A stretch of 64,000 nt of DNA from Pseudonocardia kunmingensis. Its GTDB lineage: Bacteria; Actinomycetota; Actinomycetes; Mycobacteriales; Pseudonocardiaceae. Both the position numbers and the translations under genes were made by a program. Location of the stretch: positions 496,001 to 560,000 of the forward strand of contig NZ_VFPA01000003.1 in assembly GCF_006716445.1 (NCBI RefSeq), in the 5' to 3' direction. Of this stretch, positions 39,609 to 48,418 are shown piece after piece. Every line of letters begins with the position of its first letter. Positions within the stretch are counted from its first letter, which is position 1. A model generated the notes under the pieces. The model did not search any database, was not told the origin of the DNA, and saw only the letters and a list, made by a program, of their open reading frames with translations.

Positions 39609-41168
39609 TCACGCCGGGCCGGGTCGCACGGCCCGGCCCGGAGCGGCCCCGGTGAACACGCCCCCGCGCAGCGCCGGGACGCCGCCCACCCAGACGTCGT
39701 CGACGCCCTCGGCCGGCCGGCGCGGATCGGCGTAGCGGGCGCGGTCGCGCACCGCGGCCGGGTCGGCGAGCACCACGTCGGCGACGGCCCCGGGACGCAG
39801 CCGGCCCCGCCCGGGCAGCCGGAACAGCGCGGCGGCCCGGCCGGACAGGTGCGCGACGACGTCGTCGATCGACCAGCCGCCGAGCTCGTGCACGCCCAGC
39901 GCGAAGAACCGGGCGAACGCGCCCCAGCCCCGGGGGTGCGGGCGACCGCCCAGGTAGATCGCGTCCGAGCCGGCGAGGTGCCCGGGGTGCTCGAGCAGCC
40001 GGCGCACCGAGGCCCCGGAGTTCGTCGGCGGCTGCGCGAACACCGCGCTGACCCGCAGCCCCGTGGAGACGAGCAGCTCGAGCACGGTCTCGGGCACGGA
40101 CCGGCCCAGCCGGGCGGCGACCTCGGGCAGGTCGAGGCCCTCCGCCCACGCCAGCTCCCCGGGCACGGACGCGAGCGCGGTGCGCGGCCAGAGATCGCCC
40201 AGGCCTGCGAGGTGCGCGAGCACCTCCTCCCGCCGCGACGAGCCCGGCGCGAGCAGCGCCAGCGCCCGCTCCGGCTCGGCGACCGGCACCCAGCCGGGCA
40301 GCGTGAGCATCGACAGGATCGTGCAGCCGCGCAGGTAGGGATAGGAGTCGAAGGTGACGGCCACGCCTGCGGCGGCCGCGTCGGCGAGCGCGGCCTCCAC
40401 CACGTCCGCGGGCCCGTGCAGGTGCGAGACGTGCGTGGCCACCCCGCTGGCCCGCGCGATGTCGACGAGCTCGGCGAGCGCGGCCGGGACGGCCGTCTCG
40501 TAGCCGCGCATGTGGCTGACGTGCGGCAGCCCCGCCCGTGCGACCACCCGGCACAACGCCACCAGCTCGTCCCGCTCCGCCGCGCCGCCCGGCAGGTACT
40601 CCAGCCCCGTGGACAGCCCGCAGGCGCCGTCGGCGACGGCCTGGGCCAGGAGCGCCACCATCGCCTCGACCTCCGCGCCGGTGGCCGGGCGCAGCTCGCC
40701 GCCGAGCACCGCGAACCGCAGGGTCCCGTGCGGGGCGAGGTAGGCGACGTTCACCGCCGTGGCACCGTCGTAGGTGGCCAGCAGGTCCGCCACCGAACCG
40801 CCGGGGAAGCCGGGGTGCGTTCCGTTGATCGCGGCGAAGTAGCCCGTCGCGTAGGCCGTGGCGTCGTGCGGCCCGCCGAGGGGACTGGGCGCCATGGAGA
40901 CACCGTCCTGGCCCAGCACCACCGTCGTGATGCCCTGGCGCAGCATCGCCAGCTGCACGTCCGGGTCGAACACCGCGGCCTCGCCGTGCACGTGGGCGTC
41001 GACGAAGCCGGGCAGCGCCCAGCGGCCGCCGCCGTCGACGACCTCGGCGCCGCCGTCCTCCCCCGTCCCCGGGGGCGTGACGGCGGCGACGCGGCCGTCA
41101 CGCAGCAGCAGGTCGGCGGGGCCGGCCTCGGGGAGGCGGACGTCACGCAGCAGGGTCGAGTCGCTCAT
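39609..41168 (-). CDS. N-acyl-D-amino-acid deacylase (D-aminoacylase)
   Basis: 519 residues, amidohydrolase superfamily. Removes the acyl group from N-acyl-D-amino acids. The metal site begins with PGFVDAHVHGEAAV; further ligands are GLPHVSHMRGYE and THVSHLHGPADVV. A C-terminal small beta domain (RGRLRPGAVADVVLADPAAV) is typical. The usual metal-bridging Cys or Lys could not be placed with certainty. The product would feed the PLP enzyme encoded just after. ATG start. Confidence 0.85.
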   Translation of the reverse strand: MSDSTLLRDVRLPEAGPADLLLRDGRVAAVTPPGTGEDGGAEVVDGGGRWALPGFVDAHVHGEAAVFDPDVQLAMLRQGITTVVLGQDGVSMAPSPLGGPHDATAYATGYFAAINGTHPGFPGGSVADLLATYDGATAVNVAYLAPHGTLRFAVLGGELRPATGAEVEAMVALLAQAVADGACGLSTGLEYLPGGAAERDELVALCRVVARAGLPHVSHMRGYETAVPAALAELVDIARASGVATHVSHLHGPADVVEAALADAAAAGVAVTFDSYPYLRGCTILSMLTLPGWVPVAEPERALALLAPGSSRREEVLAHLAGLGDLWPRTALASVPGELAWAEGLDLPEVAARLGRSVPETVLELLVSTGLRVSAVFAQPPTNSGASVRRLLEHPGHLAGSDAIYLGGRPHPRGWGAFARFFALGVHELGGWSIDDVVAHLSGRAAALFRLPGRGRLRPGAVADVVLADPAAVRDRARYADPRRPAEGVDDVWVGGVPALRGGVFTGAAPGRAVRPGPA

Positions 41169-41277
41169 CCTGCGATGATCCCCAGGAGCGTCTCCCCGGT
41201 CACACACGGAGCGCGGGGAACGTCGTCACGCGTCGGTTAGGGTCGGCCGCGATCACGCCCAGGGAAGGACCTTTCAG

Positions 41278-41688
41278 ATGACCGAGGCCAAGCGCGCCGT
41301 GCGCACCGACGACGCCCCCACCCCCATGCCCGTCTTCTCGCAGGGCGTGGTGAAGGGCGGGATGGTGCAGGTGTCCGGGCAGGGGCCGCAGGACCCGGCC
41401 ACCGGCGAGTACGTGCACCCCGGTGACGTGCAGGCCCAGACCACGCGCACGCTGCAGAACGTGCGGGCGATCCTGCTCGCCGCGGGCGCCGACCTCGACG
41501 ACGTGATCATGCTGCGCGTCTACCTCACCACCCGCGAGCACTTCCCCCTGATGAACGAGGCGTACGCGGCCTTCGTCGCCGAGCACTGCCCCTCCGGAGT
41601 GCTGCCGGCGCGCACCACGGTGTTCGTCGGGCTGCCGCGCGAGGAGATGCTCGTGGAGATCGATGCGCTGGCGGTCCTCGACGGCTGA
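41278..41688 (+). CDS. RidA-family enamine/imine deaminase
   Basis: 136 residues. YjgF/YER057c/UK114 trimer fold, which hydrolyses reactive enamines and imines such as 2-aminoacrylate made by serine/threonine dehydratases. Core: VKGGMVQVSGQGPQDPATGE, QTTRTLQNVRAILLAAGADL, DDVIMLRVYLT and LPARTTVFVGLPREEMLVEI (catalytic Arg). ATG behind AAGGA. Divergent from the D-aminoacylase, which fits removal of intermediates from D-Ser/D-Thr breakdown. Confidence 0.92.
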   Translation: MTEAKRAVRTDDAPTPMPVFSQGVVKGGMVQVSGQGPQDPATGEYVHPGDVQAQTTRTLQNVRAILLAAGADLDDVIMLRVYLTTREHFPLMNEAYAAFVAEHCPSGVLPARTTVFVGLPREEMLVEIDALAVLDG

Positions 41689-41696
41689 CCGGCAGC

Positions 41697-43493
41697 ATGG
41701 CCGGCGTGCCGCTGTTCCCCGTCCCCCGCTCGCTCGAGTGGCTCGACGGGCCCGGCCCGCCGCCCGGCGCGCCGCTCGCCGTGCGGCACGACCCCGACCT
41801 GCCCGAACAGGGCTACAGCCTGGATCGCGACGTGTCCGGCACCCGGATCGGCTACCGCGACGACGCCGGTCTGCGCTACGCCCGCCAGACCCTCGACCAG
41901 ATCGAGGCCGACCGCGAGCTCGCCGGCCGCGCGGTACGGGTGCGCGACCGGCCCGACTTCGCCGTCCGCGGCTTCATGCTCGACATCAGCCGCGACCGCG
42001 TGCCCACCCGCCGCGCCCTGCGCCGCTACGTCGAGATCCTCGCCGCGGCGCGGATGAACCAGCTCGAGCTCTACACCGAGCACACCTTCGCCTTCGCCGG
42101 CCAGGAGGCGGTGTGGGCCGCGGCCAGCCCGCTCACCGGCGACGACATGCGCTGGCTGGACGCGCTGTGCGCCGCGCACGGGATCACGCTGGTGGCCAAC
42201 CAGAACACGCTCGGGCACATGGAGCGCTGGCTGGCCACCGAGCCGCACCGCGACCGCGCCGAGAAGCCGGAGGGGTTCTCGATCGGCGGCCGGCACCGCC
42301 CGCCCAGCACCCTGGAGCCCACCGAGGAGAACGCCGCGTTCGCGGTGGGGCTGGTGCGCGAGCTCGCCGCCACGGTACGCGCGAGGCGGGTCAACATCGG
42401 CGCCGACGAGCCGTGGGAGCTGGGCCGGGGCCGCAGCGCCGCCGACGCGGCCGACCGCGGCGTCGGCCGGGTCTACCTCGACCAGCTGCTGCGGATCGCC
42501 ACGCCGCTGCTCGAGGACGGGTTCGAGGTCGAGTTCTGGGCCGACGTGCTCGCCGACCACCCCGCGGTGGCCCGGGACCTGCCGACCACCGGGCTGATCC
42601 CGGTCGTCTGGCAGTACGACGGCCCGGAGCACGCCCGCGCCGCGCTCGACCGCGCGAGCGAGGAACAGCACCGGCAGTGGAAGATCGACGGCTTCGACAT
42701 GGAGGCCCTCGCCGGCGGCTTCCGCAAGCGGGCAGAGGCGCTCACCGCGGCAGGCCGCCCGTTCTGGGTGGCGCCGGGCACGGGGGCGTGGAAGTCGTTC
42801 GTGGGCCGGCTGGACAACGCCGTGGAGAACGTCCTCGACGCCGCCGATGCCGGTCTCGAGCACGGCGCCACCGGCTACGTGCTGACGTCGTGGGGCGACC
42901 ACGGCCACCACGAGCCGCCGACGATCACCTACCCGCCGCTGCTGCTCGCCGCCGCCGTCAGCTGGTGCGTGGAGACCAACCGCGACCTCGACCTCGCGGC
43001 CGCGCTGGACCGCGTGGTGTTCGCCGAGGACGCCGGGCTGGGCGCCGTGCTCACCGCGATCGGGTCGGTGGCCGCCGCGCTGGACGCCCCGATCCTGAAC
43101 TCCTCGGCGCTGTTCACGGTCCTGTTCGAGGGCGGCGACGCCGCGGCCGTCCCCGCGGTGACCCCGGCGGCGCTGGCCCACGCCGAGCGCGTGCTTGCCG
43201 ACGCCGCCGAGGCGCTCGCGCCGGCCCGCCCGGCCGGCCCCGACGGCGACATCGCGGTGCGGGAGACCGCGCAGGCCGTGGAGCTGGCCCGGTTCGCCGT
43301 CGCGCTGCTCGCTGCGGGCGGGATCGCGGAGCTGACACCGAACGCGGCCGTGGACCTGCTCATCCGCCTGGACGCGCTGCTGGTCGAGCAGCGCGCCTGC
43401 TGGCTGCTCAGCGCCCGCCCCGGCGGGCTGGACGACAGCCTCGCCCGGTTCGCACCGCTGCGGGCCGCACTCGTGGGGCGGGCTCTGCAGTAA
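41697..43493 (+). CDS. GH20-like beta-hexosaminidase
   Basis: 598 residues, no signal peptide. An N-terminal alpha/beta domain (GYSLDRDVSGTRIGYRDDAG, LRYARQTLDQIEAD) resembles the GH20b domain. The barrel contains FAVRGFMLDISRDRVPTRRA, MNQLELYTEHTFAFAGQEAV and RRVNIGADEPWELGRG, whose Asp-Glu pair is the catalytic DE of GH20 (substrate-assisted N-acetylhexosaminidase). Lack of a signal peptide implies an intracellular substrate, perhaps imported disaccharides. It begins nine bases after the RidA stop and is probably co-transcribed. Confidence 0.8.
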   Translation: MAGVPLFPVPRSLEWLDGPGPPPGAPLAVRHDPDLPEQGYSLDRDVSGTRIGYRDDAGLRYARQTLDQIEADRELAGRAVRVRDRPDFAVRGFMLDISRDRVPTRRALRRYVEILAAARMNQLELYTEHTFAFAGQEAVWAAASPLTGDDMRWLDALCAAHGITLVANQNTLGHMERWLATEPHRDRAEKPEGFSIGGRHRPPSTLEPTEENAAFAVGLVRELAATVRARRVNIGADEPWELGRGRSAADAADRGVGRVYLDQLLRIATPLLEDGFEVEFWADVLADHPAVARDLPTTGLIPVVWQYDGPEHARAALDRASEEQHRQWKIDGFDMEALAGGFRKRAEALTAAGRPFWVAPGTGAWKSFVGRLDNAVENVLDAADAGLEHGATGYVLTSWGDHGHHEPPTITYPPLLLAAAVSWCVETNRDLDLAAALDRVVFAEDAGLGAVLTAIGSVAAALDAPILNSSALFTVLFEGGDAAAVPAVTPAALAHAERVLADAAEALAPARPAGPDGDIAVRETAQAVELARFAVALLAAGGIAELTPNAAVDLLIRLDALLVEQRACWLLSARPGGLDDSLARFAPLRAALVGRALQ

Positions 43494-43509
43494 CGGGGGC
43501 CGCTCGTCG

Positions 43510-44502
43510 TCAGTAGGCCACCGCCGCGGCCGTGTACTGCTCGGCCGGGCCCTCGTCGCCCGTCGGGTAGGAGATCACGTCGGGGTTGCCGTCGGAGGTG
43601 TAGCGGCCCTCCGGGTTCGCGGCGAGCTTGTCCAGCCACGTCGCCGACCCGAACTCGGCCTCGTCGCCGTCCGGACCCTGGGAGCGGATCCGCGGGATGC
43701 CCGCCGCCTCGAAGTCCTCGTCGAACGGCGACGGCGCCGGGTTCGCGCCCACCAGCAGCGCCGCGGTGTACTCGTAGCCCGGGCCGGAGACGGCCACCTG
43801 CTTGTCGCGGGGACGCGCCCCGAACGGCAGCGCGAGCGTGGTGGGCGTGTAGCCCGGCACGGCGTCGCGGATGAACCGGTCGCCGCGGGCGATGGCCTCC
43901 TGCGCGCCCTCGGTACCGGCGGTGCGCAGGTTCGTGTGGCCGAAGGTGTGGTTGCCGACCTCGAAGCCGTTGTCGTGCAGCCAGCGCAGCGCGGCCGCGC
44001 CCGCCTCGCCGCCGCCGTAGGGGTCGGCGTTGACGTACATGCTCCCCACGGCCCGGAACCCGGGGTTCGCCGCCGCCACGTCGAGCAGGATCCGCACGGC
44101 CGTCCCCGGTGCGGGCGTGCCGTCCGGGCCGAGCGTGAGGACCGTCGGGTCCCCGTCGTCGAAGGTCAGCACGACGGGGTGCTTCCCCGCCGGGATGTCG
44201 ATCCGCCCCGCGGCCAGGTCGGCGGTCGTGATCGGCACGTAGTCCTCGCGGGCGAGCCTTTCCAGCTCCGCCCGGAAATCCTCGGGGGTGCGGTCGTACA
44301 CCGACACCGGAGTCGGCACGAAACGGTGGTACATGAGGACCGGGATCGTGCCGAGCTCGTTCGCTTTCACATCCGCCGGGCGAACCGGGGCGGGGGGCGG
44401 GGCGGGCTGCGCCGGCGCCGTTTCGGCACCGCCGGAATCCGATCCACAACCGGCGGCGAGAAGCAGGACGATCGACGCGGTGACAATGCGCAACCGAGGC
44501 AT
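43510..44502 (-). CDS. Polysaccharide deacetylase lipoprotein
   Basis: 330 residues. Lipoprotein signal peptide with lipobox LAAGC (Cys19), then a Pro/Ala linker. NodB-type carbohydrate esterase 4 domain: IPVLMYHRFVPTP, VVLTFDDGDPTVL (first two Asp), FEVGNHTFGHTNLRTAG (metal His pair) and TPTTLALPFGARPR. Acts outside the membrane, removing acetyl groups from N-acetylglucosamine polymers such as peptidoglycan. Divergent from a DUF4015-type protein. Confidence 0.9.
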   Translation of the reverse strand: MPRLRIVTASIVLLLAAGCGSDSGGAETAPAQPAPPPAPVRPADVKANELGTIPVLMYHRFVPTPVSVYDRTPEDFRAELERLAREDYVPITTADLAAGRIDIPAGKHPVVLTFDDGDPTVLTLGPDGTPAPGTAVRILLDVAAANPGFRAVGSMYVNADPYGGGEAGAAALRWLHDNGFEVGNHTFGHTNLRTAGTEGAQEAIARGDRFIRDAVPGYTPTTLALPFGARPRDKQVAVSGPGYEYTAALLVGANPAPSPFDEDFEAAGIPRIRSQGPDGDEAEFGSATWLDKLAANPEGRYTSDGNPDVISYPTGDEGPAEQYTAAAVAY

Positions 44503-44637
44503 GACGCGACGCTACCCGGCCACCGCCGGATTCAACGCTTGATCACACCATGGTGTTGTTCGTGGGCACACGGGGTCCGGATCCTGTCACGATGATCAGG
44601 CTTCGATCAGATGCGTCCCGTTGCCGAAGGAGTGCCG

Positions 44638-46215
44638 ATGACCCGCCCGGTGGTCGCGCCCAACCGGTTCCTCGTGCCGGCGGCGGTCGCGTTGATCGTC
44701 GCAGGCGTGCTGGTGCTGGTCGTGGCCTGGCTGCGACCCGACGTCACCGTGACCGGCCTGACCGACGGCGGGGCCATCCCGTCCGCCAAGGTGAACGAGG
44801 TCGCGATCACGACGCTCAGCGACCCGTCCCACGTCGACGTCCTGCTCGACGGCGAGCCCGCCACGGTGCGCCGCGACGGCGACCGCATCGTGCTCGACGA
44901 GCCGCCCCTGCCCGAGGGCGAGCACACGCTCCAGATCGACTCCCCCGATGCGGCGATGCCGCTGCCCGGCCTGGGCACCCGCATCGACTTCACCGTGGAC
45001 GACACGCCCCCCGCGCTGCTCGTCGACAAGATCCCGCCCACCGCGCTGGACGCCATGGCCGAGGTGCGCGGGCGTGTCGACGGCGCGGAGGAGCTGCTGG
45101 TCGGGGGCGTTCCGCAGGAGCTGGACGACGACGGCGCCTTCACGCTGACGGTGCCGGCGGGCGCCGCCGACGTCGACCTGGCCGCCCGCGACGACGCCGG
45201 CAACACGACGGCGCAGAAGGTGCCGATCCCGGTGCAGCACCCCGGGATGCGCGCCGTGCACATGACGGCGTCGGCCTGGGCGGCCGCGTCGCTGCGCGAA
45301 CCGGTGCTCCAGCTGGCTCGCGAGGGCCGGATCGACGCCGTGCAGCTCGACATCAAGGACGAGAGCGGCGAGGTCGGCTACGCGAGCCAGGTGCCGCTCG
45401 CCGTGGAGATCGGCGCGGCCAAGGGCTACTACGACGCGCGCGCCGCGCTGGACCAGATGCACGCGGCCGGACTGCGCGTCATCGGGCGGATCGTCGCCTT
45501 TCGCGACCCGGTGCTCGGCGCGGCCTCGTGGAAGTCGGGAAAGACCGACTGGCTGGTGCAGACCGCGTCCGGGGGCCCCTATTCGGGTGGTTACGGCGAG
45601 TACTCGTTCACCAACTTCGCCCATCCGGAGGTGCGCGCCTACAACATCGCGCTCGCCGAGGAGGCGGCCGCGCTCGGCTTCGACGAGATCCTCTACGACT
45701 ACATCCGCCGGCCCGACGGCGCCGTCTCCGGAATGCATTTCGAAGGGCTGACCACGACGCCCGAGCAGTCGATCGCCGATTTCATGGCGGAGACGCGGCC
45801 GGAGGTGCGGAAGCACGGCGCGCTGCTCGGTGCGTCGGTGTTCGGGATAGCGGCCACGCGCCCCACCCAGATAGCGCAGGACATCGCGCTCATGGCGCCG
45901 TACTCCGACTACGTCGCGCCGATGGTGTACCCCTCGCACTGGGGCCGCGGGGAGTACGGCGTGAGCAACCCGGAGTCGCAGCCCTTCGACATCACCGCCC
46001 GCTCGCTCGCCGACTTCCAGAAGCTGACCGACGGGGGCGCCACGGCGGTGATCCCCTGGCTGCAGGCGTTCAGCCTCCGGGTCCACTACGGACCCGAGGA
46101 GCTGCGCGCGCAGATCGAGGCCGCCGAGTCGATCGGCATCGACTCGTGGATCCTGTGGGACCCGAGCTGCCGCTACCCGCAGGCCTCCGCCCTGCAGCCG
46201 GTGGCGCCGCAGTAG
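44638..46215 (+). CDS. DUF4015-type putative glycoside hydrolase, membrane anchored
   Basis: 525 residues from the ATG behind GAAGGAG; an upstream ATG adds nine residues. One N-terminal membrane helix (FLVPAAVALIVAGVLVLVVA) acts as anchor. Two beta-sandwich-like segments follow (residues about 40-195), then a TIM-barrel domain: IDAVQLDIKDESGEVGYASQ, GLRVIGRIVAFRDPVLGAAS, FDEILYDYIRRPDG and YVAPMVYPSHWGRGEYGVSN. These match the GH13-related DUF4015 family. Likely outside the cell, acting on a glycan. Paired head-to-head with the deacetylase, suggesting shared envelope-glycan work. Confidence 0.8.
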   Translation: MTRPVVAPNRFLVPAAVALIVAGVLVLVVAWLRPDVTVTGLTDGGAIPSAKVNEVAITTLSDPSHVDVLLDGEPATVRRDGDRIVLDEPPLPEGEHTLQIDSPDAAMPLPGLGTRIDFTVDDTPPALLVDKIPPTALDAMAEVRGRVDGAEELLVGGVPQELDDDGAFTLTVPAGAADVDLAARDDAGNTTAQKVPIPVQHPGMRAVHMTASAWAAASLREPVLQLAREGRIDAVQLDIKDESGEVGYASQVPLAVEIGAAKGYYDARAALDQMHAAGLRVIGRIVAFRDPVLGAASWKSGKTDWLVQTASGGPYSGGYGEYSFTNFAHPEVRAYNIALAEEAAALGFDEILYDYIRRPDGAVSGMHFEGLTTTPEQSIADFMAETRPEVRKHGALLGASVFGIAATRPTQIAQDIALMAPYSDYVAPMVYPSHWGRGEYGVSNPESQPFDITARSLADFQKLTDGGATAVIPWLQAFSLRVHYGPEELRAQIEAAESIGIDSWILWDPSCRYPQASALQPVAPQ

Positions 46216-46235
46216 GACGCACCGGCCCCGAGCGC

Positions 46236-47084
46236 TCAGTCGCCCTTCACGTTGAGGATCTGGCGCAGCGTGTGGTCGACGCTCACCAGGTCCTTCGCGT
46301 CCTGCATCACCTGGTCGACGTCCTTGTAGGCACCGGGGATCTCGTCGAGGAACGCCTCGGCGTTCTCCGCGCGCCACTCGATGCCCGCCATGGCCTCGGC
46401 CAGCTGCGCCACGGTGAACCGCTCGCGCGCGGCCGCCGGGAGAAGTTGCGGCCCGCGCCGTGCGGGGCGGAGTGGAACGAGGCCGCGTTCCCCAGCCCGG
46501 TGACCACGTAGGACCGCGTGCCCATCGAGCCGGGGATCAGGCCGCGCCGGCCGGGGGAGGCGTCGATCGCGCCCTTGCGGGTGAGCCACACCTCCCCGCC
46601 CCCGTGCTCCTCGCGCTCGGTGTAGTTGTGGTGGCACTGCACGTCCTCGGCCCGCTCGATCTCGCGGCCCGCCCACCCGGCGAGGCAGGCGACGACCCGG
46701 TCGAGCATCTCGGCCCGGTTGAGCAGGGCGAAGCGCTGGGCCCACCGCAGCTCCCGGATGTAGTGCCAGAACTCGTCGATGCCCTCGGGCAGGTAGGCGA
46801 GATCGCGGTGCGGCAGCGGGACCCACCACTTCTCGCACAGCTGCTGGGCCACCCGGATGTGGCGCTGGGCGATCCGGTTGCCCACGCCGCGGGAGCCGGA
46901 GTGCAGGAACACCCACACCCGGTCCGTCTCGTCGCGGCACAGTTCGACGAAGTGATTGCGCATCGGGCATCAGCGCGACGTGCGGCCGGACGAACGGCAT
47001 CCGGACGGTCTGCAACGCCTGCTCCCGCGTCGCGGGCTCGAGGATGGACGCCCAACTCAGCAGCCCCTTGGCGATCTGCTCCAC
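46236..47084 (-). pseudogene. rtcB: rtcB RNA ligase, internal deletion and frameshift
   Basis: Three pieces of RtcB (3'-P RNA ligase) lie in order but not in one frame. They are the N-terminus (MEQIAKGLLSWASILEPATR, then MPFVRPHVALMPDA), a middle part (RNHFVELCRDETDRVWVFLH, SGSRGVGNRIAQRHI, SMGTRSYVVTGLGNAASFHS), and the C-terminus (ARERFTVAQLAEAMAGIEWR to ILNVKGD). The region after MPDA, about 110 residues with the metal-binding Asp/Cys/His ligands and conserved GVDIGCGM, is absent. A second shift falls near 46445. The break at MPDA looks like a deletion, so the gene is dead; the second shift alone could be a sequencing slip. Confidence 0.82.
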
Positions 47085-47132
47085 CCGGATGGTCTACCCC
47101 ACCCGCTCCCGTCGCGGAGCCGAATTGCCGGA

Positions 47133-47900
47133 TCAGCCCGCGTGCGCGACCGCGAAGATCCTCCGGAACGGGAACCAGGTCGCCCCGTCCGTCCGCTGGG
47201 GGTAGGCCCGCCGGAGGCGCGGCGCCAGGTCGGCCTCGAAGGCCGCGTAGCCGTCGGGGGCGAGCGCGTCGCGCACCGGGCGCAGCGCCGTGCCCCTGAT
47301 CCACTGCAGCACCGGGTCGGCGCCGGTGAGCCGCTGCAGGTACGTGGTCTCCCACACGTCGACGGCCGCCCCGGCGCCGGCGAGCAGCTCGGCGTACTCG
47401 GCGGGCTCCGCGACCGCCAGCTCCCCGCGCAGCGTGACCCCGCCCTGCCACCGCGGCTCGGCCAGCAGCTCGCGGACCAGCGCGTGCGACGGGGCGGCGA
47501 AGTTGCCCGGCACCTGCATCGCGAACCACGCCCCCGGCGCGAGCGCCGCGACCCAGCGCCGCAGCAGCTGCGGGTGCGACGGCACCCACTGCAGCACGGC
47601 GTTGGTGATCACGACGTCCGTGTCGGGCGAGGGCGACCAGTCGACGACGTCGGCGAGCTCGGCGTCGACACCCCGTTCGCGGGCCGCGGCCACCATCTCG
47701 GGCGACGAGTCCAGCGCGGTGACGGCGGCCCCCGGCCAGCGCTGGGCGAGCAGCCCGGTGAGGTGCCCGGGTCCGCAGCCCAGGTCGACCACCCGGCGGG
47801 GCTCGGCGGCACCCACCCGGGCGAGCAGGTCGAGGAACGGGCGGGAGCGGTGGTCGTCGAAGCCGAGGTAGAGCGCGGGATCCCAGCTCGTGCGGGTCAC
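47133..47900 (-). CDS. tam: SAM methyltransferase, trans-aconitate 2-methyltransferase-like
   Basis: 255 residues, cytoplasmic class I methyltransferase. The opening WDPALYLGFDDHRSRPFLDL and the SAM motif RRVVDLGCGPGHLTGLLAQR, followed by TALDSSPEMVAAARERGVD and VVITNAVLQWVPSHPQLLRR, are those of Tam. Family function: methylates trans-aconitate that forms spontaneously from cis-aconitate. GTG start within the stop of the preceding gene (GTGA), so coupled to the dnaG transcript. Confidence 0.85.
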   Translation of the reverse strand: MTRTSWDPALYLGFDDHRSRPFLDLLARVGAAEPRRVVDLGCGPGHLTGLLAQRWPGAAVTALDSSPEMVAAARERGVDAELADVVDWSPSPDTDVVITNAVLQWVPSHPQLLRRWVAALAPGAWFAMQVPGNFAAPSHALVRELLAEPRWQGGVTLRGELAVAEPAEYAELLAGAGAAVDVWETTYLQRLTGADPVLQWIRGTALRPVRDALAPDGYAAFEADLAPRLRRAYPQRTDGATWFPFRRIFAVAHAG

Positions 47901-48418
47901 GACAGGCCCAGGGAGCGCGCGACGTCGGCGGCGACCTGGCGCACCGCGGCCCCGTCGGTGCCCGGATCGGGACGGACCTGCAGCACGATCCCGTCGCGCC
48001 CCGGCACCTTGCGCTGCACGAACCACGCGCCACCCCCCGGCAGCTGCCGGTGGTGCCTGCTGCGGATCGAGCCCTCCACGCGCGCGTGCACGGACTCCGG
48101 CACGCGCCCGGGCTCGGTGAGCCGCAGCCGCCGCGGCGGCAGGTCGGCGAGCAGCACGGCGCCCCCGAGCGTCTCGGCCTCCTGCGCCTCGACGACGGTG
48201 AGCGCGCCCCCCTGCCAGCCGGCCTTGCTCACCAGGTGCCACCCGAGCAGCCGCGGGCCGTCGTCGGAGGGCAGCCACATGCCGAGCGACGTGACGACCA
48301 GATGACCGCCCTCGCCGAGCCCGGCGACGGCGAGCACGCGCTCGTCGGGGGCGAGGCGCCCGGCCACCTCGGCCGGGATCTCCTCGCGCCCGAGCAGCTT
48401 CCGCAGCAGGCCCCTCAT
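47897..48418 (-). CDS. Conserved actinobacterial protein downstream of dnaG
   Basis: 173 residues. PH-domain-like pattern: PDERVLAVAGLGEGGHLVVT, SLGMWLPSDDGPRLLGWHLV and SKAGWQGGALTVVEAQEAE. C-terminal LPGGGAWFVQRKVPGRDG and a short helix. Similar small proteins follow dnaG in many actinobacteria, but no role is known. The ATG overlaps the dnaG stop (ATGA), and the stop overlaps the methyltransferase start. No signal or membrane segment. Confidence 0.75.
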   Translation of the reverse strand: MRGLLRKLLGREEIPAEVAGRLAPDERVLAVAGLGEGGHLVVTSLGMWLPSDDGPRLLGWHLVSKAGWQGGALTVVEAQEAETLGGAVLLADLPPRRLRLTEPGRVPESVHARVEGSIRSRHHRQLPGGGAWFVQRKVPGRDGIVLQVRPDPGTDGAAVRQVAADVARSLGLS

